The position numbers and the translations under genes were made by a program. This document shows positions 26,521-36,093 of a stretch of DNA of 64,000 nucleotides, piece after piece. Location of the stretch: NCBI GenBank assembly GCA_028044295.1, contig JAOFSE010000010.1, positions 1 to 64,000 on the forward strand, read 5' to 3'. The first letter of the stretch is position 1, and every line of letters begins with the position of its first letter. This DNA is from Sulfurimonas sp. Lineage in GTDB: Bacteria; Campylobacterota; Campylobacteria; Campylobacterales; Sulfurimonadaceae. Below the pieces are notes generated by a model. The model was not told the DNA's origin. It did no database searches and worked only from the letters and a program-made list of their open reading frames with translations.

Positions 26521-29010
26521 ATGAAAAAATTTCTACATGTAAGTTTCATAATCGCAGTTTTATTAACAATAGTAGGCTGTGGAGGTGGTGCCCCTAAAGT
26601 ATCACAACAACAAGCCCAAATAAAAAAACCAGCAAACTACGAAAAAGTACAAGCAGCTTTTAAAGACTCTTTGAATGTTTATAATTCTCATTCAAGATGG
26701 TATCAAGACAAAGAACAACTTGAACTTACTATTGTAGGACCCGTGTATAAAAACCCTATTGAAAAAGAGAGTAAGGCTTACAAGAAACTAGCAACACTAC
26801 TTAAAAAAATAGCTAAAGATAAAACTATACTAGATAAACTAAGTAACTCTGATATTTCCAAAAGATACTCTAAAGTAAACTATGTACCTTACAAGCTTGG
26901 TTCACAAGAAGATGCAACCTTTAGTGCTGTGTATGAACAACGTCTTGACAGTAAAGATAAACTAACTCAAACGCTTCAACAACTTGGGGGTAATGGTGTA
27001 GACAGAGTAGGACAAACATTAGCTATATGGATAAATTCTGATGATTTAAAAAACAACATGTACACTCTTGAAGGTTATAAAACTGTAAAGAACTCAACAA
27101 AGAACAGAAACTCAGCTTACTATCATCTATCTAAGGCAAAAAGTAATGGTACAAACAACCAAGAGATAATAAACGCTGTTCTTGCAACTCTACAACTTAG
27201 TATCCCAGAGTATGTAGCAATAGACAGAAAAGATATGTTAAAACAGGGTGAGACATTTAGAATCATTACTGATAACCCAGATGGTACAGCTACTGGTAAA
27301 GTATATAAGTTTGATATTGAATCTGAAGTTGATAATCTAAATGAAGAAAAAGCAAAAACAACAGATCTAAATAAACTAAAAGAACTTGATCGTCAGATAG
27401 TAGCAGTAAAAGCCTCAAAAGCATGGCGGGAATATGAAACAAAACAACTTCTTTATACTACACCAGTTAACCAAGAGGATATAAACGTATTAAATAAATA
27501 CAAATATACAAATACAACTAAGACATTTAACCAACTCACAACAACTGATGCAAATGAAATTAGTAAAGCACTTCACTATGCATTACCAGACCCATTTTTA
27601 ATGGTTACGTTTGAGCAATATAGAATGTTACTAAATCAACTTGAAATGAATATAGGTGGTATAGATAACGTTCTAAAGGCCCATTACATTAGAGGAATTA
27701 ATGCAAAAGAATCAAAAGAAAAACTTTCAAATAATGTTTCAGATGCTCTATACGACTTTTCTCTAAATATTCCTATAATTCAATACGTAACAATTGGGCA
27801 TATGGCATATGATGCTCTTGACGATGCTGAAGCGGTGAATAGGATAGTAGAAGATAAACAGTACTCATATTTCTTTGGATGTAGTAAACATAATGTCAAA
27901 AATGAAGGTTTACAGCTAATAAACAAGGTAAATCTTGCCAATATAGACTTTGGTTTAGTTCTTAGAGAAAATAATAATGATGAATTTATATACACAGCTA
28001 TCAATAAAGATGAAACACTAATCTTTACAGTAAATAAAAAGAAAAACGGGCAACAAATAGGTTATTTAAAAGATGTTTTAACTATGAGAACCCTTCAAGA
28101 GTTTCATAATTTACCAAAAATAAATCGGGTTTTTGAATTTAAAACTTTCTCAAGAAAAATGTATCAAAAAATTCAGTTTGGAGCTAATAATCATACTGTA
28201 CTTTTATTTACAGGTAGAAATATTGAACTATATGATTTAAAACAAAATAAAGTAGTGCGTACTTTCAGTAATGGAGGTGAAGATGTTAAATTTATGAAGG
28301 TAAGCCCTAATGGAAAATACCTGTTGGCAGGTTTATCTGGAAAAATAAGGCTATGGAACTATAAAACAGCACAACTTTTAAAAGAATTTTCTAAAGACAC
28401 GGATATAGCAGGACTTTTCAAAAAAACTTTAATACCATCTGGGTACTTCTTTACTTATGGTCTTCTTGAGGATGACCCTCAAGACTATTTGAAAGCTAAC
28501 TTTACCAAAGATAATGAAATTTTATTTTTTGGAAACAAAATTTCATTAATAGATCCAGAAACATTAAGAAGAAGTGTACTCGTAGAAACTGATAGTATGT
28601 GGCAAGATGGTTATATAACAGATGAAAATATATTAAAAGCACAAAAGATTAATACTACTATGACAACTAAAAAACAAAGTAAAGGTGCTTCTCAAACAAT
28701 TTCCTTTGACATGAAAACAAAAAAAACCATAAAGTCTATGGACTTGCCTGGTATTACTGTATATGATTTCTTTTTAGATTCAAGAAATGAAAGAGCATTA
28801 ACAATGGATGAAGGAACTATGGTGGGAAATGGTGAAAATTTAAATATTATAGATATTAAAACTGGAGAAATAATATATAATATTTTACTTACTGGATATC
28901 CAAATATGGTTATACCAAGTTCAAAAGGAAGATTTTTAACGGTATATACTGATGAAAGTACAAGTTTTTTTGACCTTTCATTTTTAGATATTGCGAGTAA
29001 AGAGTATTAA
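26521..29010 (+). CDS. Large envelope lipoprotein, propeller-like C-terminus (paralogue C)
   Basis: This 829-aa lipoprotein (lipobox IVGC, followed by GGGAPK) is the third full paralogue. N-terminal blocks are QLELTIVGPVYKNPIEKESK, LAIWINSDDLKNNMYTLEGYK, SIPEYVAIDRKDMLKQGETF and REYETKQLLYTTPV. A coiled-coil-like piece (VDNLNEEKAKTTDLNKLKELDRQI) sits mid-domain. The C-terminal half has WD40-like blades (VSPNGKYLLAGLSGKIRLWN) and ends FLDIASKEY. The first ~350 residues are far better conserved among A, B and C than the propellers, suggesting a shared core interaction and variable ligands. It is followed 30 bp later by the FGE-like lipoprotein. Confidence 0.8.
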   Translation: MKKFLHVSFIIAVLLTIVGCGGGAPKVSQQQAQIKKPANYEKVQAAFKDSLNVYNSHSRWYQDKEQLELTIVGPVYKNPIEKESKAYKKLATLLKKIAKDKTILDKLSNSDISKRYSKVNYVPYKLGSQEDATFSAVYEQRLDSKDKLTQTLQQLGGNGVDRVGQTLAIWINSDDLKNNMYTLEGYKTVKNSTKNRNSAYYHLSKAKSNGTNNQEIINAVLATLQLSIPEYVAIDRKDMLKQGETFRIITDNPDGTATGKVYKFDIESEVDNLNEEKAKTTDLNKLKELDRQIVAVKASKAWREYETKQLLYTTPVNQEDINVLNKYKYTNTTKTFNQLTTTDANEISKALHYALPDPFLMVTFEQYRMLLNQLEMNIGGIDNVLKAHYIRGINAKESKEKLSNNVSDALYDFSLNIPIIQYVTIGHMAYDALDDAEAVNRIVEDKQYSYFFGCSKHNVKNEGLQLINKVNLANIDFGLVLRENNNDEFIYTAINKDETLIFTVNKKKNGQQIGYLKDVLTMRTLQEFHNLPKINRVFEFKTFSRKMYQKIQFGANNHTVLLFTGRNIELYDLKQNKVVRTFSNGGEDVKFMKVSPNGKYLLAGLSGKIRLWNYKTAQLLKEFSKDTDIAGLFKKTLIPSGYFFTYGLLEDDPQDYLKANFTKDNEILFFGNKISLIDPETLRRSVLVETDSMWQDGYITDENILKAQKINTTMTTKKQSKGASQTISFDMKTKKTIKSMDLPGITVYDFFLDSRNERALTMDEGTMVGNGENLNIIDIKTGEIIYNILLTGYPNMVIPSSKGRFLTVYTDESTSFFDLSFLDIASKEY

Positions 29011-29040
29011 AACTATATATTTCAAAAAAGGAAAGTAGAA

Positions 29041-29697
29041 ATGAAAATAATACTACTTATTATAAGTATTTTAGTAGCTTTTAGTGGCTGTCAAAAGACA
29101 AATGTACAAGCTCCTAAAAAGGTTATAGTTCTAGAACCTAAAGAACAAGTAGATATGAGTAGTCTTTTTGAAGCGGAAAAAGAAGAAGAAGACGATAGTC
29201 TTTACTTTCAAGGTTCTAAAGGCAAGGTTTATGATGCTAGCACATCATCATCACAGCTAAAATGGCTAAGAGTGAGAGTACCTCACACTAACAGTAGAAA
29301 TGGCACAACTTTTAAAGTAATGTCTAGAGTAGTTACAAAAAAAGAGTTCTTGGGAAGTGGTTCAACAAAAGAGCCCATGACAAACATAAGCTACGAAGCT
29401 GCTAACAACTTTTGTAGTGTGAAGTTTGATGGAGCAGTTCTCTCAACTCCATATGTGTTTGAACATGCAAGAAGAAATAGCCTACTTAAAAAGCCGAAAA
29501 ACAAAGACTTCATCGAGATGGTAGCTCCCGTAGACTATGAAGACTTTGATGATACTTTTAAGAGAAAAGGTGATAAGTTAGAGTCTTCAGATGAAGATGT
29601 GTCTACTATGATTATATTTAGATGGGACACTCAAAAGTATTACACTATTTCATTAAGCTATAAGTCATCAGACATGGGCTTTAGATGCTATAAGTAG
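29041..29697 (+). CDS. Lipoprotein with degenerate FGE-like domain
   Basis: This 218-aa lipoprotein (VAFSGC) has a short acidic linker (FEAEKEEEDDSLYF) and then a domain whose landmarks parallel the FGE-like protein at 16777: EPMTNISYEAANNFC (versus EPVTNIGFNQAKDTC), AVLSTPYVFEHARR (versus GRLPSELEWVVSAS) and MGFRCYK (versus VGFRCAWD). The WEW and KGGS motifs of FGE are missing, so catalysis is unlikely. A binding role for a degenerate FGE/C-type-lectin fold is inferred. It is a shorter relative of the split gene at 24557 and lacks that gene's CsgG-like middle. It is the last cassette gene before DUF58. Confidence 0.65.
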   Translation: MKIILLIISILVAFSGCQKTNVQAPKKVIVLEPKEQVDMSSLFEAEKEEEDDSLYFQGSKGKVYDASTSSSQLKWLRVRVPHTNSRNGTTFKVMSRVVTKKEFLGSGSTKEPMTNISYEAANNFCSVKFDGAVLSTPYVFEHARRNSLLKKPKNKDFIEMVAPVDYEDFDDTFKRKGDKLESSDEDVSTMIIFRWDTQKYYTISLSYKSSDMGFRCYK

Positions 29698-29735
29698 TGA
29701 CCATTCATTAACCACTAATTGTTATACTTTTGCCA

Positions 29736-30566
29736 ATGAGTAAATTACAAAAAATATTAGTTCGTGCGAGACGTCAAGTCTTTAGCGAAATGGTCGGTAA
29801 CAATCCTTCTATCTTTCAAGGTGAAGGTTATGATTTTATAGAACTTCGTGAATATATGGCTGGTGATGATATCCGTCATATTGACTGGAATATCACAGCT
29901 AAAATGCAAAAACCATTTATCAAAATCTTTCGTGAAGAGAGAGAGTTAAATGTAGTTGTTGTTTCTGTACTAAACGGAAGTGTTCACTTTGGTTCTAAAA
30001 AATTCAAACAAGAAACCATTGCAGAAGTATCCGCACTACTTTCGTTCTCAACTCTTAAAAATGGTGACTTGCTTTCATCTTACATATTTACAGATGAGAT
30101 GGTTTCAAATTCAAAACCAAGCAAAAAGCTACATCAAATTCAAAAGAATGTAGATGATATCTTAGAGTTTGACGCAATAAATAAAAAAGTAGATTTTAAA
30201 GTAATCGCCGATACACTTTTTAAAAGACTAAAAAGAAAATCCCTAATCATAGTTATTGGGGATTATTTTGAGATACCAGACTTTAAACTACTTGCTAAAA
30301 AACATGAGGTCGTTTCTGTAATAGTTAGAGATAAGTTAGAAGAAAACCCTCCTCAAATGGGATTTGCATCTTTAGTTGACCCTGAGAGTGGGGCAGTTCT
30401 AGAAGGTGACTTTAACGCTTCTAGTGTAAAGAGTTATGCAAAGAAGGTTCATGACCATGATCATAAACTGTATGAAACTCTTCGTCGTGACCAGATTAGA
30501 TTTACAAAAGTATATACAGATGATTTTCCTAGTGTAAATCTTCGTAGACTTTTTGAGGGTAGATAG
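29736..30566 (+). CDS. DUF58 protein of the MoxR/Bat operon
   Basis: I choose ATG 29736 over the TTG at 29730. The product (~276 aa) has the DUF58 signature GEGYDFIELREYMAGDDIRHIDWNITAK near residue 30 and the VWA-like C-terminal fold (SLIIVIGDYFEIPDFKLLAKKHEVVSVIVRD). It has no membrane segment and is cytoplasmic or peripheral. DUF58 proteins nearly always accompany MoxR ATPases and are thought to link them to VWA proteins. It lies directly upstream of the DUF4381-like and batA genes, while its MoxR partner is 19 kb away at 9774. Confidence 0.9.
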   Translation: MSKLQKILVRARRQVFSEMVGNNPSIFQGEGYDFIELREYMAGDDIRHIDWNITAKMQKPFIKIFREERELNVVVVSVLNGSVHFGSKKFKQETIAEVSALLSFSTLKNGDLLSSYIFTDEMVSNSKPSKKLHQIQKNVDDILEFDAINKKVDFKVIADTLFKRLKRKSLIIVIGDYFEIPDFKLLAKKHEVVSVIVRDKLEENPPQMGFASLVDPESGAVLEGDFNASSVKSYAKKVHDHDHKLYETLRRDQIRFTKVYTDDFPSVNLRRLFEGR

Positions 30567-30980
30567 ATGAAGGCACAACAAACTCAAAGTTATACAATTC
30601 CACTACATGATATAAAGCCTTTAGTAGATGTTGAAGACTATTCGCTTTACTATTTTTTAGCTACTTCTGCATTTGTATTACTTCTTACATGTAGTCTGAT
30701 TTATCTAGCATATAAATGGTACAAAAAGAGAAAAACTTTTAACATAAGACGTTTACATGTAGAACTCATAAACGAGCTCGACTTGTCTGATACAAAAGCT
30801 ACTGCTTATGCTATTACTAGCTATGGACTTACATTTAAAAACGATAGCGATAGACATCAAGAGATGTATGAAAACATTACATCAAGACTAGAAGAGTACA
30901 AGTATAAAAAGGCGGTTGAAAGTTTTGATGAGGAAGTGCTTGGCTACATAGAAGTATATAAGGGGATGATTGATGTTTGA
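30567..30980 (+). CDS. DUF4381-like membrane protein of the Bat operon
   Basis: This 137-aa protein has one membrane segment (~29-50; YFLATSAFVLLLTCSLIYLAYKW) preceded by a short segment with LHDIKPLVDVEDYS and followed by a cytoplasmic helical tail. Size, topology and position between DUF58 and batA are those of DUF4381 proteins. The start immediately follows the DUF58 stop, and the end overlaps batA by 11 bp. It is probably a membrane adaptor in the MoxR/Bat complex. Confidence 0.75.
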   Translation: MKAQQTQSYTIPLHDIKPLVDVEDYSLYYFLATSAFVLLLTCSLIYLAYKWYKKRKTFNIRRLHVELINELDLSDTKATAYAITSYGLTFKNDSDRHQEMYENITSRLEEYKYKKAVESFDEEVLGYIEVYKGMIDV

Positions 30981-31902
30981 CGGACTTTATTTTGAGTTCC
31001 CTTACTTTGGTTTAATCCTAATACTTTTTATAGTTTGTTCTTTAGTTTGTAAGATGAGACTTCCATCTATATACTTTCCACATACTGGTAGTTTTATTCA
31101 AAATACGGTGTCAGCTTCCAAATTTCTGTTTCTTTTAAAATGGATTGGTATTGTTATGCTCATAGTAGCATTGATGTCTCCTGTAAAAGATGAAACATAT
31201 GAGTTAGAACCTAAAGATGGTTATGAGATAGCTCTTATCCTAGATACATCAGAATCTATGAAAGCACAAGGTTTTGACGCTAATAATCCATCTTTAAACA
31301 GGTTTGATGTGGTAAAGAGAATAGTTGGTGACTTTATTCAGCAGAGAAAAAATGACAACATAGGTCTTGTAGTATTTGGTCAGTACTCTTTTATAGCATC
31401 TCCACTAACTTACGATGAGAATATTCTCAAAAAAATTGTATCGCAGTTCTATATAGGTATGGCTGGAAAGTATACAGCACTCAACACTTCACTAGCTCAA
31501 GGTGTTAACCTACTTAAAATGAGTCAGTCAGGTTCAAAGGTGGCAATACTTCTTACAGACGGTTACTCCACTCCTGCTATAGATAAAATTCCACTAGATA
31601 TTGCAATAGAGATGGCTAAAAAAGAGGGTATAAAAGTTTACCCCATAGGCATAGGTAGTGCCAATGAATACAATAAAAACACACTACTAAAAATAGCAGA
31701 TGGTACTGGAGGAATGGCTTTTGGAGCTTCGAGTTCAGCAGAGTTAAAAGAGGTTTATAAAAAGATAGATGAGTTGGAAAAATCAGAGATTAAAACTGAG
31801 AGTTTTACAAACATAAACTACTATTTCTCTTTTCCTTTATTTATATCATTTTTATCGTTGATGTTATATGTATATTTTAGAAACAAAAGGGGTGGGGCAT
31901 GA
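30970..31902 (+). CDS. batA: BatA-like VWA membrane protein
   Basis: This 310-aa protein has N-terminal membrane segments (~10-25 and ~55-75), a VWA domain (~85-270) and a C-terminal membrane segment (YYFSFPLFISFLSLMLYVYF). MIDAS residues are visible: DTSESM (~88), KYTALNT for the Thr, and LLTDGYST for the Asp. This is the typical BatA layout with the VWA domain facing the periplasm. Bat proteins are linked to aerotolerance and envelope stress in Bacteroides and spirochaetes; the mechanism is not settled. It overlaps both neighbours (11 bp and 4 bp). Confidence 0.85.
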   Translation: MMFDGLYFEFPYFGLILILFIVCSLVCKMRLPSIYFPHTGSFIQNTVSASKFLFLLKWIGIVMLIVALMSPVKDETYELEPKDGYEIALILDTSESMKAQGFDANNPSLNRFDVVKRIVGDFIQQRKNDNIGLVVFGQYSFIASPLTYDENILKKIVSQFYIGMAGKYTALNTSLAQGVNLLKMSQSGSKVAILLTDGYSTPAIDKIPLDIAIEMAKKEGIKVYPIGIGSANEYNKNTLLKIADGTGGMAFGASSSAELKEVYKKIDELEKSEIKTESFTNINYYFSFPLFISFLSLMLYVYFRNKRGGA

Positions 31903-33729
31903 GTTTTTTACATCCTGAATTTTTATACTATATGATAGTCCCGATGCTCATACTTTTCACTCTTTTACTGACTCAAAAAGAGCCAACGAAACATTTTTTC
32001 AATGAAGAGGTTATGAAAAAGCTGATGGTAAGTTCTGGAAGCCTGAGTTTACGGTTTAGAAATACTCTTTTCTTAATCATAGGTTTGCTTATGATAGTTG
32101 CACTAGCAGAACCAGTCATAAAAGATGGAGTCGTCAAGATAAAAGCTAAGAGTGCTGACATTATGATAGCACTTGATATATCTGACTCAATGCTTGCAGA
32201 AGATGTATACCCAAACCGTCTAGAACTAGCAAAACAAAAAGCGCTTACCCTTTTAGATGAATCTCCAAATGAGAGAATAGGGGTAGTGGCATTCGCAAAG
32301 AATTCGTACCTTGTTTCTCCTCTTAGTTTTGACAGTAGTGCTGTTGCTTTTTTACTTAAACAGTTAGATACTTCATCTATAACAGAGAAGGGAACTGACT
32401 TTTTGTCTGTCTTAAATGTTGTGAGTAAAGCACAAGCTAAGAAAGAAAAAAAGTATCTTCTTATCCTCAGTGATGGTGGAGATAAGAATGATTTTTCTGC
32501 TGAGATAGAAATGGCTAAAGATGAAGGTATAAAAGTGTTTATACTTGGAGTAGGTACTAAAAAAGGAGCACCTATAAAACTTAGTGATGGAAGTTTCATA
32601 AAGCATAAAGGTGACATTATAGTTTCAAAACTAAATAAAGCAATAGTAGATCTAGCAACAAAAACTGGTGGTGTATATATACAAAGTACTACATCTAGTG
32701 AAGATATAAAAACAATGTTTAGAGAGATTACAAGACTGAGTGATGAAAAAGAGTTAAAGAGTGAAGAGATTCCTAGATATACTCAGCTTTTTTACTACCC
32801 TTTAGGTTTCGCACTTTTTTTACTACTTTTTGCCCTTAGTTCATTTAGAAAAAAATCTTCACATACTTTAGCTATTACACTTTTGTTAGTGAGTTTTTCA
32901 GAGTTACATGTAGAAGCATCAATGTTGGACTTTTTGGACTTGAGTAAGGCAAAAGAAGCTTATGAGAATGGTAACTATGAAGAATCTGCAAACCTTTATA
33001 AAAGCTATGCAAACGATACTTCAAGTGCTGAGGCAAATTATAATACTGGTAATTCATACTATAAACAAGAAAAATATGATGAGGCACTAGAAGCTTACAC
33101 TAAGGCAAATTTCTCCTCAGCTGAGCATAGAGCTCGGAACTTCTCTAACATAGGTAACACGCATGTTAAAAATGCCAAAGAAGATAGTCTTCAAAAGGCA
33201 GTAGAAGCTTATGAAGAATCTTTAAAGTTAAAAGAGGACAAAGAGACTAGAGAGAATTTAGAAGAAGTGAAAAAGCTTATAGAAAAGCAAAAGGAAGATT
33301 CTAAAGACGATAAGGATCAAGATAAAAATAAAAAAGATGATAAAGAGAATCAGGATAGTAAAGATAACAAGGATTCTCAAGACAAAAAGCAGTCTGAAAA
33401 GTCAGAGGATGAGAAAAAAGATTCTGATAATAAAAAAGAAAATCAAGACCAAGACAATAGTTCAAAAAAGTAAAGAAGATAAATCTACAGAAGAAAAAGA
33501 GAAAAAACCTGAACAAAAACAAGATAAACTTGATAAGTTAGAGAACAAAGAAGAGAAAAACAAAGAAGAAGAAACTTCATCACAAGCTAAAGAACTTAAC
33601 CAAGATAAAATGAGTGAAGCAGAAGAAAAGAAGTGGATAGATAAGCTAAACTCAAAAAGTAATACTTACATGTATAAACTCAATGATACAAAACAAGAAG
33701 CTTTTAATGAAGATGAAAAACCTTGGTAG
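31899..33729 (+). CDS. batB: BatB-like VWA protein fused to TPR/BatC-like tail (frameshifted in this sequence)
   Basis: The N-terminal part has two membrane segments, a VWA domain with MIDAS residues DISDSM (~91), GTDF (Thr) and LILSDGGD, and a further membrane segment (~300). TPR repeats follow (~345-440; NYNTGNSYYKQEKYDEALEAYTKA), then a long Lys/Asp/Glu-rich segment. At an A6 run (33464-33469) the frame is lost. One A less joins it to ORF 33337-33729, whose end (MSEAEEKKWIDKLNSKSNTYMYKL) is the expected end of BatB/BatC fusions. The full protein is ~610 aa. Its stop overlaps a possible early batD start, while the preferred batD ATG is 18 bp further. Confidence 0.8.
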
Positions 33730-33746
33730 AGAAGAAAAGGATAAAA

Positions 33747-35166
33747 ATGAATAAATACTTTACATCACTAATATTATTACTAACAATTACAATGACTACT
33801 CATGCAGATGTAAGAGCCGAACTTGATTCAAATAGCGTAGAGTTAGGTGACATGGTTACTTACTCTTTAAGTGTTTCTGGTGAAAATATAACAAGACCAA
33901 CTATTCAAAGAATATGTGATAGTGATGTTATATCTACTGCTTCTCAAACTAGTATGCAGGTTATAAACGGAGCGATAAGTAAAAGCTACATCTTAAGCTA
34001 TAAATTTTTACCACAAAAAAGTTGTAAGATTGATCCTGTTGAGGTAGATATAAATGGAGTAAAAGAGTTCTCAAATGCGCTTGACTTAAAGGTAAATCCA
34101 GTCTCTGCAGCTAAAGACAAAGATTTTATTCTAGAACTTAGTAGTTCTAAAAAAAGTGTTTATGTTGGTGAACCATTTGAAGTGACTCTGAGATTCAAAC
34201 AAAAGCAAAATTCTCAAGCAGTAGATAGTAAGTTTACTCCGCCTGAGTTAAAAGGTTTTTGGGTTAAAAAATGAATCTAAACCAATCAGAGAAGAAGATG
34301 GCGAATATGCTGTGACAAAGCTAACTTACACACTAGCAGGACAAAGGTCTGCAAAGCTATATGTAAACAAAGCTCAGATGAGAATAGCCTCAAGAAGTAA
34401 CTCAAGAGCAAACTGGAGCTCCTTTATGCCTGCAGTGAAGTGGAAAACATATTTTTCAAATGAGTTAGAAATAGATGTCAAAGAGTTGCCTTCAGGTGTA
34501 GAGCTCATTGGTGATTTTAAATTATCTGCAACTACAGATAAAAAAGAGATAAATGCGAATGAGGTTGTAAATGTTACCTTAGAGATAATAGGTGAAGGTA
34601 ACTTAGAAGATATAAAAAGTTTTAAACCTTATGTTGATGATGTTAGTGTATTTGATGAAAAAATTGAGATACTTGGTAATACACTCACACAAAAGATAGC
34701 TTTTGTCGCTGAAAGAGATTTTACAATACCAAGTTTTACCCTTAAATATTTTGATTTAAAGAGTGAAAAGGTCAAGACTCTTTCAACTAAAGAAATTGTA
34801 GTAAAAGTAAATAACGCCAAACTAAAAGAGAAAATAGAAATACAAAGAGCTGAGGAATCAGTAGAACAAACCCCAGTGAGTGTTACTAAAGAATTCGATA
34901 AATTAACACTAATTATTACTTTTATATCGGGCCTATTGTTAGGTATATTGATTATGTTATTTAAATCGTATAAGTTTAAAAAGAAAGATAAGAAACTCTC
35001 TATAAAAGACCCGAAAAATCTTCTTTTAAAGCTTGTAAATCATTCAGATGACGAAGATGTGAAGATGATTGTTGATAAGTTAGAGAAAAGTATATATGCT
35101 AATGAAAAACTAGAGATTGATAAAAAGATTTTAAAAGAGGTATTGAAGAGATACGATATTAGTTAG
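33747..35166 (+). CDS. batD: BatD-like protein (frameshifted in this sequence)
   Basis: I choose ATG 33747 (AAAGGA upstream; MNKYFTSLILLLTITMTTHA signal) over the track start at 33723. The product has the BatD layout: periplasmic Ig-like domains (AELDSNSVELGDMVTYSLSVSGENI; SKKSVYVGEPFEVTLRFKQK; DKKEINANEVVNVTLEIIGEGN) and one C-terminal membrane segment (LIITFISGLLLGILIMLF) with a cytoplasmic tail. The frame breaks at an A6 run (34266-34271). Removing one A joins ORFs 33723-34274 and 34312-35166 through FWVKNESKPIREEDGEYAV. The stop overlaps the tyrA stop on the other strand by 4 bp. Confidence 0.82.
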
Positions 35167-35993
35167 TCTAAAATATCGTGTAGCTTTGTACCACTTTCAA
35201 TGTTCTTATGAACATTATCCCAGTTCTCATCTTTAATATTTTTCTTTAAAAGTTGTAGCTCGTCTTCAAAGAGCTCAATGGCTTCTAAGAGATTATCTTT
35301 ATTTTGTCTAAAAATATCTTCCCACATATTTGGTGAACTTTTTGCTAGACGACTCATAGATCTAAAACCACCGGCTGCAAGTGCTAAAATGTTGTTCTTA
35401 TTTTCTTGATTCATTACAGTGTTAGCAATAGAATATGAGATAGCATGAGGCATATGTGATATAAACGCAGCATGACGATCATGCTCATGCGCATTCATGA
35501 AAGATTTTTTCATACCTAGTGCTTTAAATATTTTTCTAGCAACACTAGCTTGAAGTTCTCCACTATCTTCTAGAGAACATAAAACTACTACACTTCCTTC
35601 ATATAGACCCTCAACTGCAGCTGATGGTCCAAAGTTTTCTGTACCTGTCATAGGATGAGCTGCAACAAAATTTTCTCTGATTTGTGGGGGAACGGATGAA
35701 ATAATTTTAGACTTTGTACTTCCAAGGTCAATTACTGTAGTATTTTTTGGAATATTTATTAAGTTTTTTAAAGATGCAATGACACCATCAACAGGAATGG
35801 CTAAAAATACAACATCATAATTTTTTACTTCTTCAAAAGTTATGATTTTCTTTACAAGGTTTAGTTCTAAAGCTTGTTTTTCATGCTCTTTATTGTGGTC
35901 AAAGCCAACAACATCTTCTATAAAATCTAATTTTTTAAGACTAAGGGCAAGTGACCCACCCATAAGACCTAAACCGATTATCGCTACATTCAT
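35163..35993 (-). CDS. tyrA: Prephenate dehydrogenase
   Basis: This 276-aa enzyme converts prephenate to 4-hydroxyphenylpyruvate in tyrosine biosynthesis (cytoplasm, NAD(P)-dependent). The N-terminal Rossmann motif is VAIIGLGLMGGSLA, followed by VFLAIPVDG, VIDLGSTKSKI, and the catalytic-region AAHPMTGTENFGPSAA with the His, then HDRHAAFISHMPHAISYS and LAAGGFRSMSRLAKSSPNMWEDI. The length is that of a monofunctional TyrA with no chorismate mutase or ACT domain. It converges with batD and diverges from bamA. Confidence 0.92.
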   Translation of the reverse strand: MNVAIIGLGLMGGSLALSLKKLDFIEDVVGFDHNKEHEKQALELNLVKKIITFEEVKNYDVVFLAIPVDGVIASLKNLINIPKNTTVIDLGSTKSKIISSVPPQIRENFVAAHPMTGTENFGPSAAVEGLYEGSVVVLCSLEDSGELQASVARKIFKALGMKKSFMNAHEHDRHAAFISHMPHAISYSIANTVMNQENKNNILALAAGGFRSMSRLAKSSPNMWEDIFRQNKDNLLEAIELFEDELQLLKKNIKDENWDNVHKNIESGTKLHDILD

Positions 35994-36093
35994 ATATTAT
36001 CTCTATGTTAAATTACCAAATTATACATAGTTTACTTAATATTAACCTCAAAAAAGGTAGAATCACTTCTTATTTTACAACTATGGATAATGA

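Noticed and set aside
9774-29697. Possible antiphage or NTP-dependent conflict island, since MoxR, VWA and FGE-like domains also occur together in described bacterial conflict systems
   Set aside because: Nearly all cassette products are exported or lipoproteins, there is no nuclease, protease effector or cytoplasmic FGE/VWA hub, and the Bat genes point to the envelope. The resemblance in domain names is not enough.
31973-32617. Minus-strand ORF of 214 aa
   Set aside because: It is fully antisense to the VWA region of batB, has no plausible ribosome site or family resemblance, and is a shadow ORF.
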